Shown: positions 1-8,969, numbered from the stretch's first letter. The stretch: 64,000 nucleotides of DNA from Marinibacterium anthonyi (GCA_003217735.2 CP031585.1:4761501-4825500), one strand, 5' to 3'. The notes: generated from the sequence alone by a model not told the origin. Numbers and translations: made by a program.

Positions 1-105
1 ATGCGCATTAGGAATTCGAGAACGTCCGTGCACCACATGCCAAAAAGTGCTGCATTCCAAGCTAAGTATCGGCGGCGCTTTGCGAATGCCCGGGTCCTTG
101 CCGTG

Positions 106-133
106 AAAAGACCGGGCCCGCGATGGGGCCCGG
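106..133 (-). terminator. Rho-independent terminator of the sulfatase gene
   Basis: Read on the minus strand, an 8-bp perfect stem (CCGGGCCC / GGGCCCGG, loop of 6) is followed by TCTTTT, about 35 nt beyond the sulfatase stop codon. This is the classical layout of an intrinsic terminator. In the remaining bases 1-105 I see no supportable gene. Confidence 0.75.
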
Positions 134-166
134 CCGGGTGTCATGAGCGGTGAACCGGCTTGCCGG

Positions 167-1894
167 TCAGTTGCCGGTGGGCAGGCCGATGCTGACGCCG
201 TCCCTTTCCAGCGAATCCCGGATGTACTGGAACCGCTGGTAGGCCGAGAGCGTGATCGGGCCGGTGTAGGTTTCGCTTTGCAGTTTGCGGGGCGGGTATT
301 TGACGTAGCTTTTCATCAGGTCCGTCACCTGGTCGTTGATGACCGGCAGGTACCATGTGCGTTCGGTGAAGTTGTTCATGAACAGGTCATAGCGTTCCTG
401 CGGATCGTCGAGCAGGTTGAAGACCTGCGGCACCGTGGCGACGTAGCTTTCCGCGCCCTTCCAGCCGAGGTTGCTGTCGACGGCCAGGCCGCCGGTCTGG
501 GCGCCATCGTCGCCGCGCAGGTTGAAGACGGCCTTGTAATGGCCGACCCGCGCCGCGCCCGGGGTCAGTTCGTTTTCGGTAAAGTAGAACCAGGCCGCGC
601 GCGCGGAATCGCCCGTGCCGGTCCAGACCGGGGTCATGTCGTAGCTGTCGAAGACGATCGGCTGACCTTCGCGGTCCTGGGTGGGCAGGTCGATGCCGGC
701 GACGCTGGCGAAGGTCGCCATCAGGTCCAGACCGCCGACCACGGCCGCGCTTTTGGTGTCGGGCGCGATCTTGCCGGGCCAGCGCACCATCGCGGGCACC
801 CGGTTTCCGCCTTCGCGGACCGTCCCCTTGGTGCCCCGGAACGGCGTGTAGCCGGCATCGGGATAGACATCCTGCCAGGCGCCGTTGTCGGTGGTGTAGA
901 AGACGATCGTGTTGTCGGCCTCGCCCAGTTCGTCCAGCTTGGCCAGGATGTCACCGATGCGGCTGTCCAGCTCGACCACCGAATCCGCGTACTTGGTCTT
1001 GGAGATCGACGTGTGTTCGAATTCCGGCGCCGGCATGTTCGGCTGGTGCACCTTCATGAAGTTCACGTTGATGTACCACGGTTCGTCCTTGGCGGCCGCG
1101 TCTTCGAGAAATTCGATCGCCGCCTTCTCGACGTAGCTGTCGAAGAAGGGAATGCCGACGACTCCCTGGTCGGGCGTGTCGACATACTGGCCGTTGATCT
1201 TGAAATCCTCGGTCGGGGCTTCGCCGGCCTTGCCCGACAGGGACCCCTTGGTCACCTTCTGGAACATCGCCCGCAGGTCGTCGGGCATGTCCGGGAACCA
1301 GGTGGGATCGGCGTAGGTATAGGCGTTCAGGTGATAGAGGCCGACGTATTTCATCACGTCGTAGCCCTGGGCGTTGGGCAGGGCGTAATCGTCTTCGCCC
1401 AGGTGCCATTTGCCGGTGAAGTAGGTGTTGTAATCGGCCTTCTTCAGGACCGAGGCGAGCGTCCATTCCGCTGCCGGAAGGCCGCCGCCCTGCCCCTGGA
1501 AGGCCACGGTGGTCATGCCGGACCGGTTGGGGATGCGCCCGGTCTGCATCGCGGCGCGCCCCGGGGTACAGGACGGCTGGGCGTAGAAATGGGTGAACAT
1601 CATGCCGTCATCGGCCAGCTTGTCGAGGTTCGGCGTCGGCATCCCCCGGGCCTCGCCGCCCAGGTAGGCGCCCAGGTCGCCATAGCCGGTGTCGTCCGAG
1701 ATGATCAGCAGGATGTTGGGCTTGCTGCCCTTGGGGTCGCCCTGCGTCATGTCTTGCGCGGTGTCCTGCGTCGTGTCCTGCGCGAAGGCAGGGGTTGCCA
1801 GCGCGAGGCCCGCGGCGATCACGCCGGCGGCCAGGCGCCGGACAGGACGCCGGGTCGGGGTCCGCCATTGTCGGTTGCGGTCTTGGTCGTGCAT
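167..1894 (-). CDS. Secreted arylsulfatase-family sulfatase
   Basis: Sulfatase of the alkaline phosphatase superfamily, hydrolysing sulfate esters outside the cytoplasm. The 575-residue product starts at an ATG preceded by GGAAGGAAAG; an in-frame upstream extension to 2119 overlaps the neighbouring gene and is rejected. Residues 1-38 form a signal peptide (RR-rich n-region, Ala/Leu core, cleavage after AFA). A short QDT-rich low-complexity segment follows. Metal-binding Asp67/Asp68 lie in the ISDDTGYGD block, and the sulfatase signature CTPGR places the Cys converted to formylglycine at 109. A conserved YTTDNG metal site is present in the middle. No maturase (FGE) gene is in the window. The substrate cannot be told from sequence. 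It is probably transcribed with the small gene just upstream. Confidence 0.9.
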   Translation of the reverse strand: MHDQDRNRQWRTPTRRPVRRLAAGVIAAGLALATPAFAQDTTQDTAQDMTQGDPKGSKPNILLIISDDTGYGDLGAYLGGEARGMPTPNLDKLADDGMMFTHFYAQPSCTPGRAAMQTGRIPNRSGMTTVAFQGQGGGLPAAEWTLASVLKKADYNTYFTGKWHLGEDDYALPNAQGYDVMKYVGLYHLNAYTYADPTWFPDMPDDLRAMFQKVTKGSLSGKAGEAPTEDFKINGQYVDTPDQGVVGIPFFDSYVEKAAIEFLEDAAAKDEPWYINVNFMKVHQPNMPAPEFEHTSISKTKYADSVVELDSRIGDILAKLDELGEADNTIVFYTTDNGAWQDVYPDAGYTPFRGTKGTVREGGNRVPAMVRWPGKIAPDTKSAAVVGGLDLMATFASVAGIDLPTQDREGQPIVFDSYDMTPVWTGTGDSARAAWFYFTENELTPGAARVGHYKAVFNLRGDDGAQTGGLAVDSNLGWKGAESYVATVPQVFNLLDDPQERYDLFMNNFTERTWYLPVINDQVTDLMKSYVKYPPRKLQSETYTGPITLSAYQRFQYIRDSLERDGVSIGLPTGN

Positions 1895-1961
1895 TGTCTT
1901 TCCTTCCTCTGAGTAGCGGCGGCAGGGGTCTGCCACCCGGTCCGCGATCCCTGGGTCGACG

Positions 1962-2285
1962 TCAGGACCGCCGGATGTCGTTCGGTTTTTCCAGCCGGGC
2001 CAGCGCCTCGGCCTCGAGCTCGCGCAGGAGCGCTTCGTAATGCAGGACCTGGCGGGTGCCGCGCGATCCCGCCGCCCTCCAGCGCAGCAGCGCTTCGGTC
2101 GCCTCGGCGTGGTCGGCACAGATCGAACGGATCGCCTCGTCCGTGGACCAGATCCGGTAGAGATCCAGTTCGCACCGGGGATAGCGGGCCAGGAAGGATC
2201 CGAAGGTCTTCACGCTGTCCGGTCCCTTTTTGCCGAGATGGACGGATGGCCGCGCTGCCCTGGCTGACGGGTCCGCGGCCATCAT
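1962..2285 (-). CDS. Small conserved-looking hypothetical protein upstream of sulfatase
   Basis: 107-residue soluble, charged, mostly helical protein without signal peptide or membrane segment; no family recognised. The C-terminal third is rich in Glu/Leu/Arg. Two adjacent in-frame ATGs (2285, 2282) follow GGAAGG at 8-9 nt; an ATG at 2333 would add 16 residues but lies inside a palindrome and has no ribosome-binding site. The gene ends 67 nt before the sulfatase start on the same strand, so the two are probably one transcript. The ribosome-binding site lies in one arm of an 11-bp inverted repeat, which suggests translational control. Function unknown; a role linked to the sulfatase is only inferred from position. 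Confidence 0.6.
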   Translation of the reverse strand: MMAADPSARAARPSVHLGKKGPDSVKTFGSFLARYPRCELDLYRIWSTDEAIRSICADHAEATEALLRWRAAGSRGTRQVLHYEALLRELEAEALARLEKPNDIRRS

Positions 2286-2293
2286 CCTGGGGG

Positions 2294-2325
2294 ACCTTCC
2301 GCAATGGAGTGCCGTTGCGGAAGGT
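2294..2325 (-). promoter_or_regulatory. Inverted repeat covering the ribosome-binding site of the small gene
   Basis: Perfect 11-bp inverted repeat, ACCTTCCGCAA (2294-2304) and TTGCGGAAGGT (2315-2325), spacer 10 nt. In the minus-strand transcript the arm nearest the start codon contains GGAAGG, the ribosome-binding site for the ATG at 2285, and the other arm is its exact complement. Folding would hide the site. Confidence 0.6.
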
Positions 2326-2326
2326 A

Positions 2327-2422
2327 CGAACATGTTCGCACACCCGCGAAACAGCCTGTCCGGGGGGCGCGAACCTGTGTCGCTGCCGTGGTGCGTGTCT
2401 TTTTTTCGAAGAAACTTCTTCG
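2327..2422. promoter_or_regulatory. Divergent promoter region with two palindromes
   Basis: Between the divergent small gene and the TPR protein gene there is a perfect 12-bp palindrome CGAACATGTTCG (2327-2338) and a 7-bp inverted repeat CGAAGAA-AC-TTCTTCG (2407-2422) in an A/T-richer stretch just before the plus-strand start. They have the form of operator sites for dimeric regulators; no regulator is assigned. Confidence 0.4.
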
Positions 2423-2446
2423 ATTGTGAAAATCGATGAGGTCTAA

Positions 2447-4249
2447 GTGAGGCAACGAGTGAATCGGTGCCCAGTCATGACCCAAAGTCCCGCAACCCTT
2501 GAGGGGCGGAGCGATCCGCCGCCGTCCGAGGCTGACACGCGGGAGGAGCTGGACCGGGTGCTGGCCAGCGCCGCCTTCCCCGCCAGCGATCTGAGACGCG
2601 CGTTCCTGGATCATATCGTCACCGAAACGCTGGCCGGTCGGTCGAACCTGATCAAGGGGTTCACCATCGCGGTCGAGGTCTTTGGCCGCGACGAAAGCTT
2701 TGATTCACAGACCGACCCGGTGGTGCGGCTGGAGGCGCGGCGGCTCAGGCGCGACCTGGATTGCTATTACATCGACGCCGGACGCAAGGACCCGGTGCGG
2801 ATCCACATTCCCAAGGGCGGCTATGTGCCCCAGTTCGACTGGCAGGTCCGGCCCGACCGTAAGCCCGCCGGGACCGAGGGCACCGAGAGCACTGCGGCCA
2901 CCGGGGACGGCGTGGACCCCGAACCGCCCGTGCCGCCGGGCCGGCCGGGTGGGCGCCGCCGCGGGCTGGTCCTTGCCGGCGCGCTGAGCGGTCTGGCGGT
3001 GGTTGCGGCGGCGGTGGTCTTCTTTCGCGCGCCTGCCCCGCCCGCCCCCATGGCCTCCGCCGGGTTTCCCAACGTGGTGATCCCGCCCTTCCGGACCTCG
3101 GACACCTCCGAGACGTCGCGCGTCCTGTCGACAGGGCTGGGGATCGAGCTGGTGCAGAGCCTGACCCATTACGACGGCATGCGCCTGTTCCAGCCCCCCG
3201 ATGCGTCCGGCTGGCAGCAGGCCCGGCCGGGGCTGGCGCCGTCCTACATCGTGCAGGGCAACGTGCTGAGCGAAGGCGATGTCGTCGATGTGTCGGTCCA
3301 GCTTCTGGATGCGGGTACGCACGAGGTCATGTGGACGGACGATTTCGTCGTGCCGCAGACGCCCGGCGCGCTGATCGCCATGCGCAACGAGATGTCGGCG
3401 CGGATCGCGTCCGCCATCGTGCAACCCTACGGGCCGCTGGCCGGGGCGGTGCGCAAGTCGGCGGCCTTTGCCGATCCCGGCAGCATGGACAGCTATCTGT
3501 GCGTGCTGCAGGCCCATGATTACCGGCGGTCCTTCGATGCCGCCCGGTTCGCGCCGACCCTGGCCTGCCTGGAAGCCGCCGTCGCGCGCCAGCCCGATTA
3601 CAGCGATGCCTGGGCGCTGCTGGGGTGGATGCACCTGGATGCCGGGCGCTACCAGTTCCGCGCGCCCGAAGACCAGGCGTCGGAATACGAACAGGCGCTG
3701 GCCGCCGCGCTGACGGCGGTGGCGCTGGCGCCGCAGAACACGCTGGCGCTGAAGGCGGTGTCGTCGATCCGCCACCACATGGGCGATTACGACGAAGGCG
3801 AACGCCTGGCACGCGAGGCGCTGGCGCTGAACCCGTTCGATCCGGACACGCTGGCGCAGCTGGGCTGGCGCCTGGCCGCGCGGGGCAAGTTCGACGAGGC
3901 GGTGCCGGTGCTGGAAGAGGCGGTCAGCCGGTCGGTGTCGCCGCCGGGGTGGTATTTCAACATGATCGCCATCGATGCGCTGCTGAACGGCGATTACCGG
4001 GCGATGTGGCCGGTCGCCGTGCATGCGGCGAAGGAAGGCAACCAGATCGGCTATGGCCTGGCGGCGATCGCAGCGGCGGGCAATGGCGACGGGCCGACGG
4101 CGCGGGCCTATCTGGACCGGATGAACCCGGAGGCGCTGATCGCCACGGATCCGACAGCGTTCTTTCGCAATCACGGCGCAATCGACGCCATTCGGGACGC
4201 CTATGTCGCGGGGATGGCATTGGCGCGCGAGGCGGCCTTTGCCGAGTGA
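2447..4249 (+). CDS. Membrane-anchored TPR protein of the cyclase-like or OmpR-like regulator type
   Basis: 600 residues. Residues about 20-125 form the N-terminal domain seen in many alphaproteobacterial 'adenylate cyclase-like' TPR proteins (VRLEARRLRRDL, IPKGGYVPQF). A single membrane helix follows at about 172-194 after an Arg-rich stop, then a FlgO-like region (VQGNVLSEGDVVDVSVQLLD) and C-terminal TPR-like repeats rich in Ala/Leu. No cyclase or kinase catalytic domain is present. Starts possible: GTG 2447 (after GAGG), GTG 2459, or ATG 2477 at codon 11; the first has the best ribosome-binding site. Divergent from the sulfatase pair, so it may sense or regulate it; this is inference. Confidence 0.7.
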   Translation: MRQRVNRCPVMTQSPATLEGRSDPPPSEADTREELDRVLASAAFPASDLRRAFLDHIVTETLAGRSNLIKGFTIAVEVFGRDESFDSQTDPVVRLEARRLRRDLDCYYIDAGRKDPVRIHIPKGGYVPQFDWQVRPDRKPAGTEGTESTAATGDGVDPEPPVPPGRPGGRRRGLVLAGALSGLAVVAAAVVFFRAPAPPAPMASAGFPNVVIPPFRTSDTSETSRVLSTGLGIELVQSLTHYDGMRLFQPPDASGWQQARPGLAPSYIVQGNVLSEGDVVDVSVQLLDAGTHEVMWTDDFVVPQTPGALIAMRNEMSARIASAIVQPYGPLAGAVRKSAAFADPGSMDSYLCVLQAHDYRRSFDAARFAPTLACLEAAVARQPDYSDAWALLGWMHLDAGRYQFRAPEDQASEYEQALAAALTAVALAPQNTLALKAVSSIRHHMGDYDEGERLAREALALNPFDPDTLAQLGWRLAARGKFDEAVPVLEEAVSRSVSPPGWYFNMIAIDALLNGDYRAMWPVAVHAAKEGNQIGYGLAAIAAAGNGDGPTARAYLDRMNPEALIATDPTAFFRNHGAIDAIRDAYVAGMALAREAAFAE

Positions 4250-4261
4250 CGGGCTGCGGGT

Positions 4262-5107
4262 TCAGCCGGCGATCCGCTTGCGGTAGGCGGTGGGGCTTTC
4301 GCCCAGCAGGTTGCGGAAGCGGCGCGAGAAATAGGACGGGTCGTCATAGCCCAGCTGAAACCCGATCTCGGCGGCGCCGAGGCGGGTGAAGGCCAGCAGG
4401 CGGGCGGCTTCGGTCATCAGGGCGGTTTCCAGATGGCGCGAGGCGCTTTGCCCGGTTACCGCCCGGCAGATCCGGTTCAGATGCCCCGGCGTGATCCCCA
4501 GCGCGCGGGCATGTTCGGTCAGGCGCCAGCCCTTCGACGCGGGGTCCGCGATCTGCGCCTGGAACGCCTGCATCCGCCGGTCCGACGGCGTCGTCTGCCG
4601 GCCTTCGGGCCGTGACGCCGCAAGGTCGGATAGCAGCCCATGGCTGAGCGCGACCAGCTGGCTGGCGCGGAACGCTCCGGAACCGGCGAATTCCTGTTCC
4701 AGCCGATTGGCCAGAACCTCTGAGAAGGCGGGCATCGGGCCGGAAAACGGCGCGCCCAGCGCGCGCGACAGCGCGGCCGAGCTTTGCGCGATGCCCGCCA
4801 CCACCGGAGACGGGAAGGACAGCACCATCCCCTCGCAGCCGCGGCGGAACTGGAAGCCGTGCACGATACCGGCGGGGACATAAAGGAACATGCCGTCCGT
4901 CAGCCGGCTTTCGCGGGCGTCCAGGCGCACCTTTGCCTCGCCCTGGCGCATGAAAAACACCTGGCACATGGCGTGATGCCTGTGGGCCTGGATCACCCAG
5001 TCGTGCAGGCGCGCCCTGTCCCAGATCCGTTCGCAGTGGATCACGTCGGGAAAGGCGCTTGTCTCGCCAAACAAGGTGAATACGGGGATCTGCGGGCGCG
5101 GCGTCAT
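4262..5107 (-). CDS. pobR: AraC-family regulator, PobR-like
   Basis: 281 residues from the ATG at 5107; a further in-frame ATG at 5143 is possible. An N-terminal cupin-type sensor (HRHHAMCQVFFMRQGEA) is followed by a linker and a C-terminal AraC/XylS double helix-turn-helix ending GYDDPSYFSRRFRNLLGESP. It is divergent from and adjacent to pobA; in other bacteria AraC-type PobR activates pobA in response to 4-hydroxybenzoate. It is convergent with the TPR gene, with 12 nt between stop codons. Identity as PobR rests on this pairing and on overall architecture. Confidence 0.8.
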   Translation of the reverse strand: MTPRPQIPVFTLFGETSAFPDVIHCERIWDRARLHDWVIQAHRHHAMCQVFFMRQGEAKVRLDARESRLTDGMFLYVPAGIVHGFQFRRGCEGMVLSFPSPVVAGIAQSSAALSRALGAPFSGPMPAFSEVLANRLEQEFAGSGAFRASQLVALSHGLLSDLAASRPEGRQTTPSDRRMQAFQAQIADPASKGWRLTEHARALGITPGHLNRICRAVTGQSASRHLETALMTEAARLLAFTRLGAAEIGFQLGYDDPSYFSRRFRNLLGESPTAYRKRIAG

Positions 5108-5202
5108 GCACGAATAATGCCAGCTTTTGCCCTGCCCGTCCATTCGGCGCCACCCGCCCGGGCGCTATGATGGGCGCCTTGTCGGAAACGGAGGACAGCG
5201 CA
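5108..5202. promoter_or_regulatory. pobR-pobA divergent control region
   Basis: The 95-nt spacer between the divergent starts. On the plus strand TATGAT (5166-5171) could be a -10 box, and GGAG lies 8 nt before the pobA ATG. No convincing -35 hexamer is visible, as expected for an activator-dependent promoter. AraC half-sites could not be assigned. Confidence 0.35.
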
Positions 5203-6372
5203 ATGGATACCCAGGTCGTCATCATCGGAGGCGGACCTTCGGGGCTGCTGCTGTCGCAGATGCTGAACCGCGCCGGCATTGCCACGGTCATCCTGGAACG
5301 GTCGTCGCGCGCACATGTGCTGTCGCGGATCCGGGCGGGCGTGCTGGAATGGGGATCGGTCGAGATGCTGCGCGAGGCCGGCGTGGGCGGGCGGCTGGAC
5401 GCGCAGGGCATTGCCCATGACGGCACGTACATCACCGATGGCGACGACATGGTTCATATCGACTTTCGGCGGCTGACCGGCAAGCAGGTCATGATCTATG
5501 GCCAGACCGAGGTGACCGAGGACCTGTACCAGGCGCAGGACGCGATGGGCACGACGATCATCCACGGGGTCGAAGACGTGGTGATCGGGGACCTGGACGG
5601 GCCGGTCGCGCGGGTCGATTACACGGTGGACGGGGACCGGCGCAGCCTGACCTGCGCCTATGTCGCCGGCTGCGACGGGTTCCACGGGGTCAGCCGCAAG
5701 ACCATCCCCGAGGCGAAGCGGCGGGACTTCGAACGGGTCTATCCGTTTGGCTGGCTGGGCATCCTGTCACGCACGCCGCCGGTGAACGACGAACTGATCT
5801 ATGCCAATTCCGACCGCGGCTTTGCGCTGGCGTCGATGCGCAACCCGAACCTGGTGCGCTACTACGTGCAGGTGCCCCTGACGGACCGGGTCGAAGACTG
5901 GTCCGACGACAGGTTCTGGACCGAATTCCGCCAGCGCATCCCGACACGCGCGGCCGAGAAGCTGATCACCGGCCCGTCGATCGAGAAATCCATCGCGCCG
6001 CTGCGCAGTTTCGTCAGCGAACCGCTGCGGTGGGGGCGGCTGTTCCTGGTGGGCGATGCGGCGCATATCGTGCCGCCGACGGGGGCCAAGGGGCTGAACC
6101 TGGCGTTTTCCGACGTGCATTACCTGGCGCCCGCCCTGATCGACGCGCTGACGACGGGCGGGACAGGCGGCATCGACGGCTATTCCGACCGGGCGCTGCA
6201 ACGGATCTGGAAGGCCATGCGGTTCTCGTGGCAGATGACGACGATGTTGCACCGCTTCGACGGCGAGGACAGTTTCGCCGCCCGGTTGCGCCGGGCGACG
6301 CTGCAGCACCTGGCCGCGTCCGAGACCGCGCAGAAGGATCTGGCCGAAAACTACGTCGGCCTGCCCTTTTGA
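5203..6372 (+). CDS. pobA: 4-hydroxybenzoate 3-monooxygenase
   Basis: Flavoprotein hydroxylase that converts 4-hydroxybenzoate to protocatechuate with NADPH and O2, feeding the beta-ketoadipate pathway. At 389 residues it matches the family length. Features: N-terminal FAD fold GGGPSGLLL (residues 8-16), the early ERSS and SRIRAGVLE segments of this family, and the second FAD motif GDAAHIVPPTGAKGLNLA at about 284-301. The start at 5203 follows a GGAG ribosome-binding site; an in-frame extension to 5167 lacks one. No protocatechuate ring-cleavage genes are in the window. Confidence 0.95.
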   Translation: MDTQVVIIGGGPSGLLLSQMLNRAGIATVILERSSRAHVLSRIRAGVLEWGSVEMLREAGVGGRLDAQGIAHDGTYITDGDDMVHIDFRRLTGKQVMIYGQTEVTEDLYQAQDAMGTTIIHGVEDVVIGDLDGPVARVDYTVDGDRRSLTCAYVAGCDGFHGVSRKTIPEAKRRDFERVYPFGWLGILSRTPPVNDELIYANSDRGFALASMRNPNLVRYYVQVPLTDRVEDWSDDRFWTEFRQRIPTRAAEKLITGPSIEKSIAPLRSFVSEPLRWGRLFLVGDAAHIVPPTGAKGLNLAFSDVHYLAPALIDALTTGGTGGIDGYSDRALQRIWKAMRFSWQMTTMLHRFDGEDSFAARLRRATLQHLAASETAQKDLAENYVGLPF

Positions 6373-6576
6373 CGCAAGGGCGCGGGACTTCCCCCGGTCA
6401 TTCGCTCACAGGAATGCCGCAAATTGACTTAATAAAATCTTTCTAACCAATTGACCCGACAATGAATCGGCCTAAGCGGATTGACTTTCCCTGCGGTCAT
6501 CGGAAGTGTCCCCGTGCGGTTTCGCTGCCTCTCTGGACGGGGCCGCATTGAATAATGACGTGCTGGGGAAATCACT
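6373..6576 (+). promoter_or_regulatory. A/T-rich upstream region of the biosynthetic locus
   Basis: 204 nt without a gene. The section around 6420-6460 is clearly A/T-richer than its surroundings and carries TTGACT and TTGACC hexamers, so it probably holds the promoter for the methyltransferase gene downstream. No exact -10/-35 pair is convincing. Confidence 0.3.
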
Positions 6577-8922
6577 TTGCAGTCCAACAGTTTTCACGGC
6601 CTGTGCTCGGTATGCGGGCATACTGGCGAGTTTGTTCGAGGCGATCACAAGTCGCTGCGCGAGTCTTACCCCTGCCCGAACTGCCGCTTCACCGTGCGCT
6701 GGCGCGACCAGGCCGGCATCATCACCGACGAGTTCGGTCGCGGTCAGGCCCTGTCCATCGACCAGCTGGTGTCGAAGGGTTTCCTGAACGACATCTCGAT
6801 CTTCGAACCGGCCCTGCGCGGCCCCTTCGTGTCGCGCATGAAGGGACTGCCGAAATACGTGCAATCCTATTTCCGACCCGACCTGCCGCTGGGTGACGTG
6901 GCCGAGGACGGGGTCCGCAACGAGGATCTGACCAAGCTGACCTTCGACGAGGACACGTTCGACCTGATCATCACCAGCGACGTGATGGAACACCTGCCCA
7001 ACATCGAAGCCGCCTTTGCCGAGACCCTGCGCGTGCTGAAACCGGGCGGGATCCACATCTTCTCGATCCCCAACGACTATCCCTTCCCCGACCGGATGGA
7101 ACCCCGCGTCGCCATCAAGAACGGGCAGGAGATCAACCTCAAGCCGCCGCGCTACCACAATTCCGGCGATGGATCGCAATGCCTGGTCTACACCGATTAC
7201 GGCGCCGATATCTCGGACCTGATCCAGTCGCTGGGCGGCCGGCTGATCGTGGCGCGCCGCAGCGGCGTGCATGATCCCAGCTACTCCAACGCGACTTTCG
7301 TGATGCGCAAGGTCGCCTCGGCCGGGGCGCGCCGGCCCGGATCGCCCGAAGCGGCGGCGGCCGCAGCCTCCGCACAGGCCCGCATTCACGCGGCGCCGGC
7401 CACGACGACCGCATCGCGCGGCCTGAAATGCCCGATCTGCGAGGGCACCGAATTCGAGGATTTCAACGGGCGCAAGAACGCCCGGTGTTCCACCTGCCGC
7501 GGGGTCGAACGCAACCGCGTGATGTGGATGGTGCTGGACAGGCTGGGCGCCTTTGCCGAAGGCCAGCGGGTGCTGCACCTGGCCCCCGAAATGGGTCTGG
7601 CCAGGAAGTTCGTCGAACTGTCGGGCGACAAGTATGTCGGCACCGACATCGACCCGGACCGCTACAAGAGCAAGTTCACCACGATCCGCAAGCTGGACCT
7701 GTGCAGCGACCTGGGCGACATCGCCGACAACAGCTTTGACCTGATCCTGCACAGCCACGTGCTGGAACACGTCCCCTGCGACATCAAGGGCGTCCTGGGC
7801 GAACTGGACCGGATCCTGGCGCCGGGGGGCATGCATTTCTTCTCGGTCCCGATCCGGGGCGAACACACGGTCGAAGACCTGTCGCCCGACCTGACCGACA
7901 CCGAACGGCTGACGCGCTTCGGACAGGAAGACCACGTGCGCATGTTCGGCAGCAAGGACCTGCAGGCGCTGCTGCGCGAGGTCTGGGGCGACGGCAAGCA
8001 CGTGATCGAGCCGGTGCAGCTGTTTTCCAAGGACGCGCTGCGCAGCGCGGTCATCCCGACCGAGGCCTGGGAAGGCGTGTCCGGTCACAGCCTGTTCCAT
8101 TACCGCAAGGGCGCCCGCCCGCCGGCCGAGGCCGCGGCCGCCGACTTCAAGGTCGACAGCGCGGCCAAGAAGGGCGCCAACACCAGTGCCGACGACGATG
8201 CCAAGGACATGGAGAACGAGGGCGGTTCGCCGGTGTCCAAGATCATCATCGGCCTGCCGTTCCTGCGCCGTGACAATCCCTGGCCGGAATTCCCCTGGGG
8301 CGAACACGCGCCGTTCCACCTGGCGCTGGACGCCAACGGGCGCGGCGGACGCGAGATCATCATCAACCAGATCGTCAGCAAGAACGTGAAGCTGATGGTC
8401 GAGGTCGGCTGTTTCCTGGGCGGCTCGTCCCTGCACTGGCTGAACGCCAAGAAGGACCTGACCGTGATCGGCGTCGACCCCTGGGGCGGCAACTGGGCGG
8501 CCTATATCGAACAGATGGCCATCGACCCGGCGATGTCGCGCCACGTCTGGCACCTGTCGGACGAGGAAATCGCCCGCATCGTCGAGATGCTGCGCCGGCA
8601 CGGCAACTTCGGCGTCGCGCTGAACAACCTGCGGCTTTACAAGGATCGCTTCATCCCGGTGCGCCAGCCCTCGCCCGAGGCGCTGTATTACCTGGCGCGG
8701 CGCGAAATCCCGCTGGAGATGATCTATATCGACGCGTTCAAGCACCGCGACGACCTGGATGCGGCGCACGAACTGTTCCCGGATGCGATCCTGTGCGGCG
8801 ACGACTGGCTGTGGCCGGACGAGACCGGCGAATTCGTGATGCAGCGCCACATCAAGGAATTCGCCCGCGACCACGGCTACGAGGTCGAGGCCAGCCGGCA
8901 ATCCTGGGTCCTGCACCGCTGA
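6577..8922 (+). CDS. Three-domain SAM methyltransferase
   Basis: 781 residues starting at TTG with GGGGAA 8 nt upstream; no in-frame ATG is nearby. Domain 1 (about 1-245): zinc-ribbon cysteines C10, C13, C33, C36, then a class I methyltransferase core (FDLIITSDVMEHLP, LRVLKPGG). After an Ala-rich linker, domain 2 (about 283-530) repeats the plan: CPIC...CSTC zinc ribbon, then VGTDIDPDRY, FDLILHSHVLEHVP, ILAPGG. Domain 3 (about 570-781) is a Methyltransf_24-type fold with VEVGCFLGGSSL and VIGVDPWGG and resembles sugar or macrolide O-methyltransferases. First gene of the putative biosynthetic locus. Likely role: methylation of several positions of a glycan or glycolipid (inference). Confidence 0.85.
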   Translation: MQSNSFHGLCSVCGHTGEFVRGDHKSLRESYPCPNCRFTVRWRDQAGIITDEFGRGQALSIDQLVSKGFLNDISIFEPALRGPFVSRMKGLPKYVQSYFRPDLPLGDVAEDGVRNEDLTKLTFDEDTFDLIITSDVMEHLPNIEAAFAETLRVLKPGGIHIFSIPNDYPFPDRMEPRVAIKNGQEINLKPPRYHNSGDGSQCLVYTDYGADISDLIQSLGGRLIVARRSGVHDPSYSNATFVMRKVASAGARRPGSPEAAAAAASAQARIHAAPATTTASRGLKCPICEGTEFEDFNGRKNARCSTCRGVERNRVMWMVLDRLGAFAEGQRVLHLAPEMGLARKFVELSGDKYVGTDIDPDRYKSKFTTIRKLDLCSDLGDIADNSFDLILHSHVLEHVPCDIKGVLGELDRILAPGGMHFFSVPIRGEHTVEDLSPDLTDTERLTRFGQEDHVRMFGSKDLQALLREVWGDGKHVIEPVQLFSKDALRSAVIPTEAWEGVSGHSLFHYRKGARPPAEAAAADFKVDSAAKKGANTSADDDAKDMENEGGSPVSKIIIGLPFLRRDNPWPEFPWGEHAPFHLALDANGRGGREIIINQIVSKNVKLMVEVGCFLGGSSLHWLNAKKDLTVIGVDPWGGNWAAYIEQMAIDPAMSRHVWHLSDEEIARIVEMLRRHGNFGVALNNLRLYKDRFIPVRQPSPEALYYLARREIPLEMIYIDAFKHRDDLDAAHELFPDAILCGDDWLWPDETGEFVMQRHIKEFARDHGYEVEASRQSWVLHR

Positions 8923-8969
8923 TGACACGCCACGCGCCGTCCCGGATCACCTGCGGCGGCGGGGCGTGG

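Noticed and set aside
143-1912. Long plus-strand open frame over the sulfatase gene
   Set aside because: Antisense shadow of a high-GC gene; the minus strand has all sulfatase motifs, signal peptide and ribosome-binding site.
2327-2338. LexA (SOS) box
   Set aside because: Alphaproteobacterial LexA boxes are GTTC-N7-GTTC direct repeats; CGAACATGTTCG is a simple palindrome.
6472-8928. 818-codon minus-strand frame over the methyltransferase gene
   Set aside because: Composition (His/Gln/Val/Arg-rich) is typical of antisense frames; no motif, while the plus strand shows clear methyltransferase blocks.
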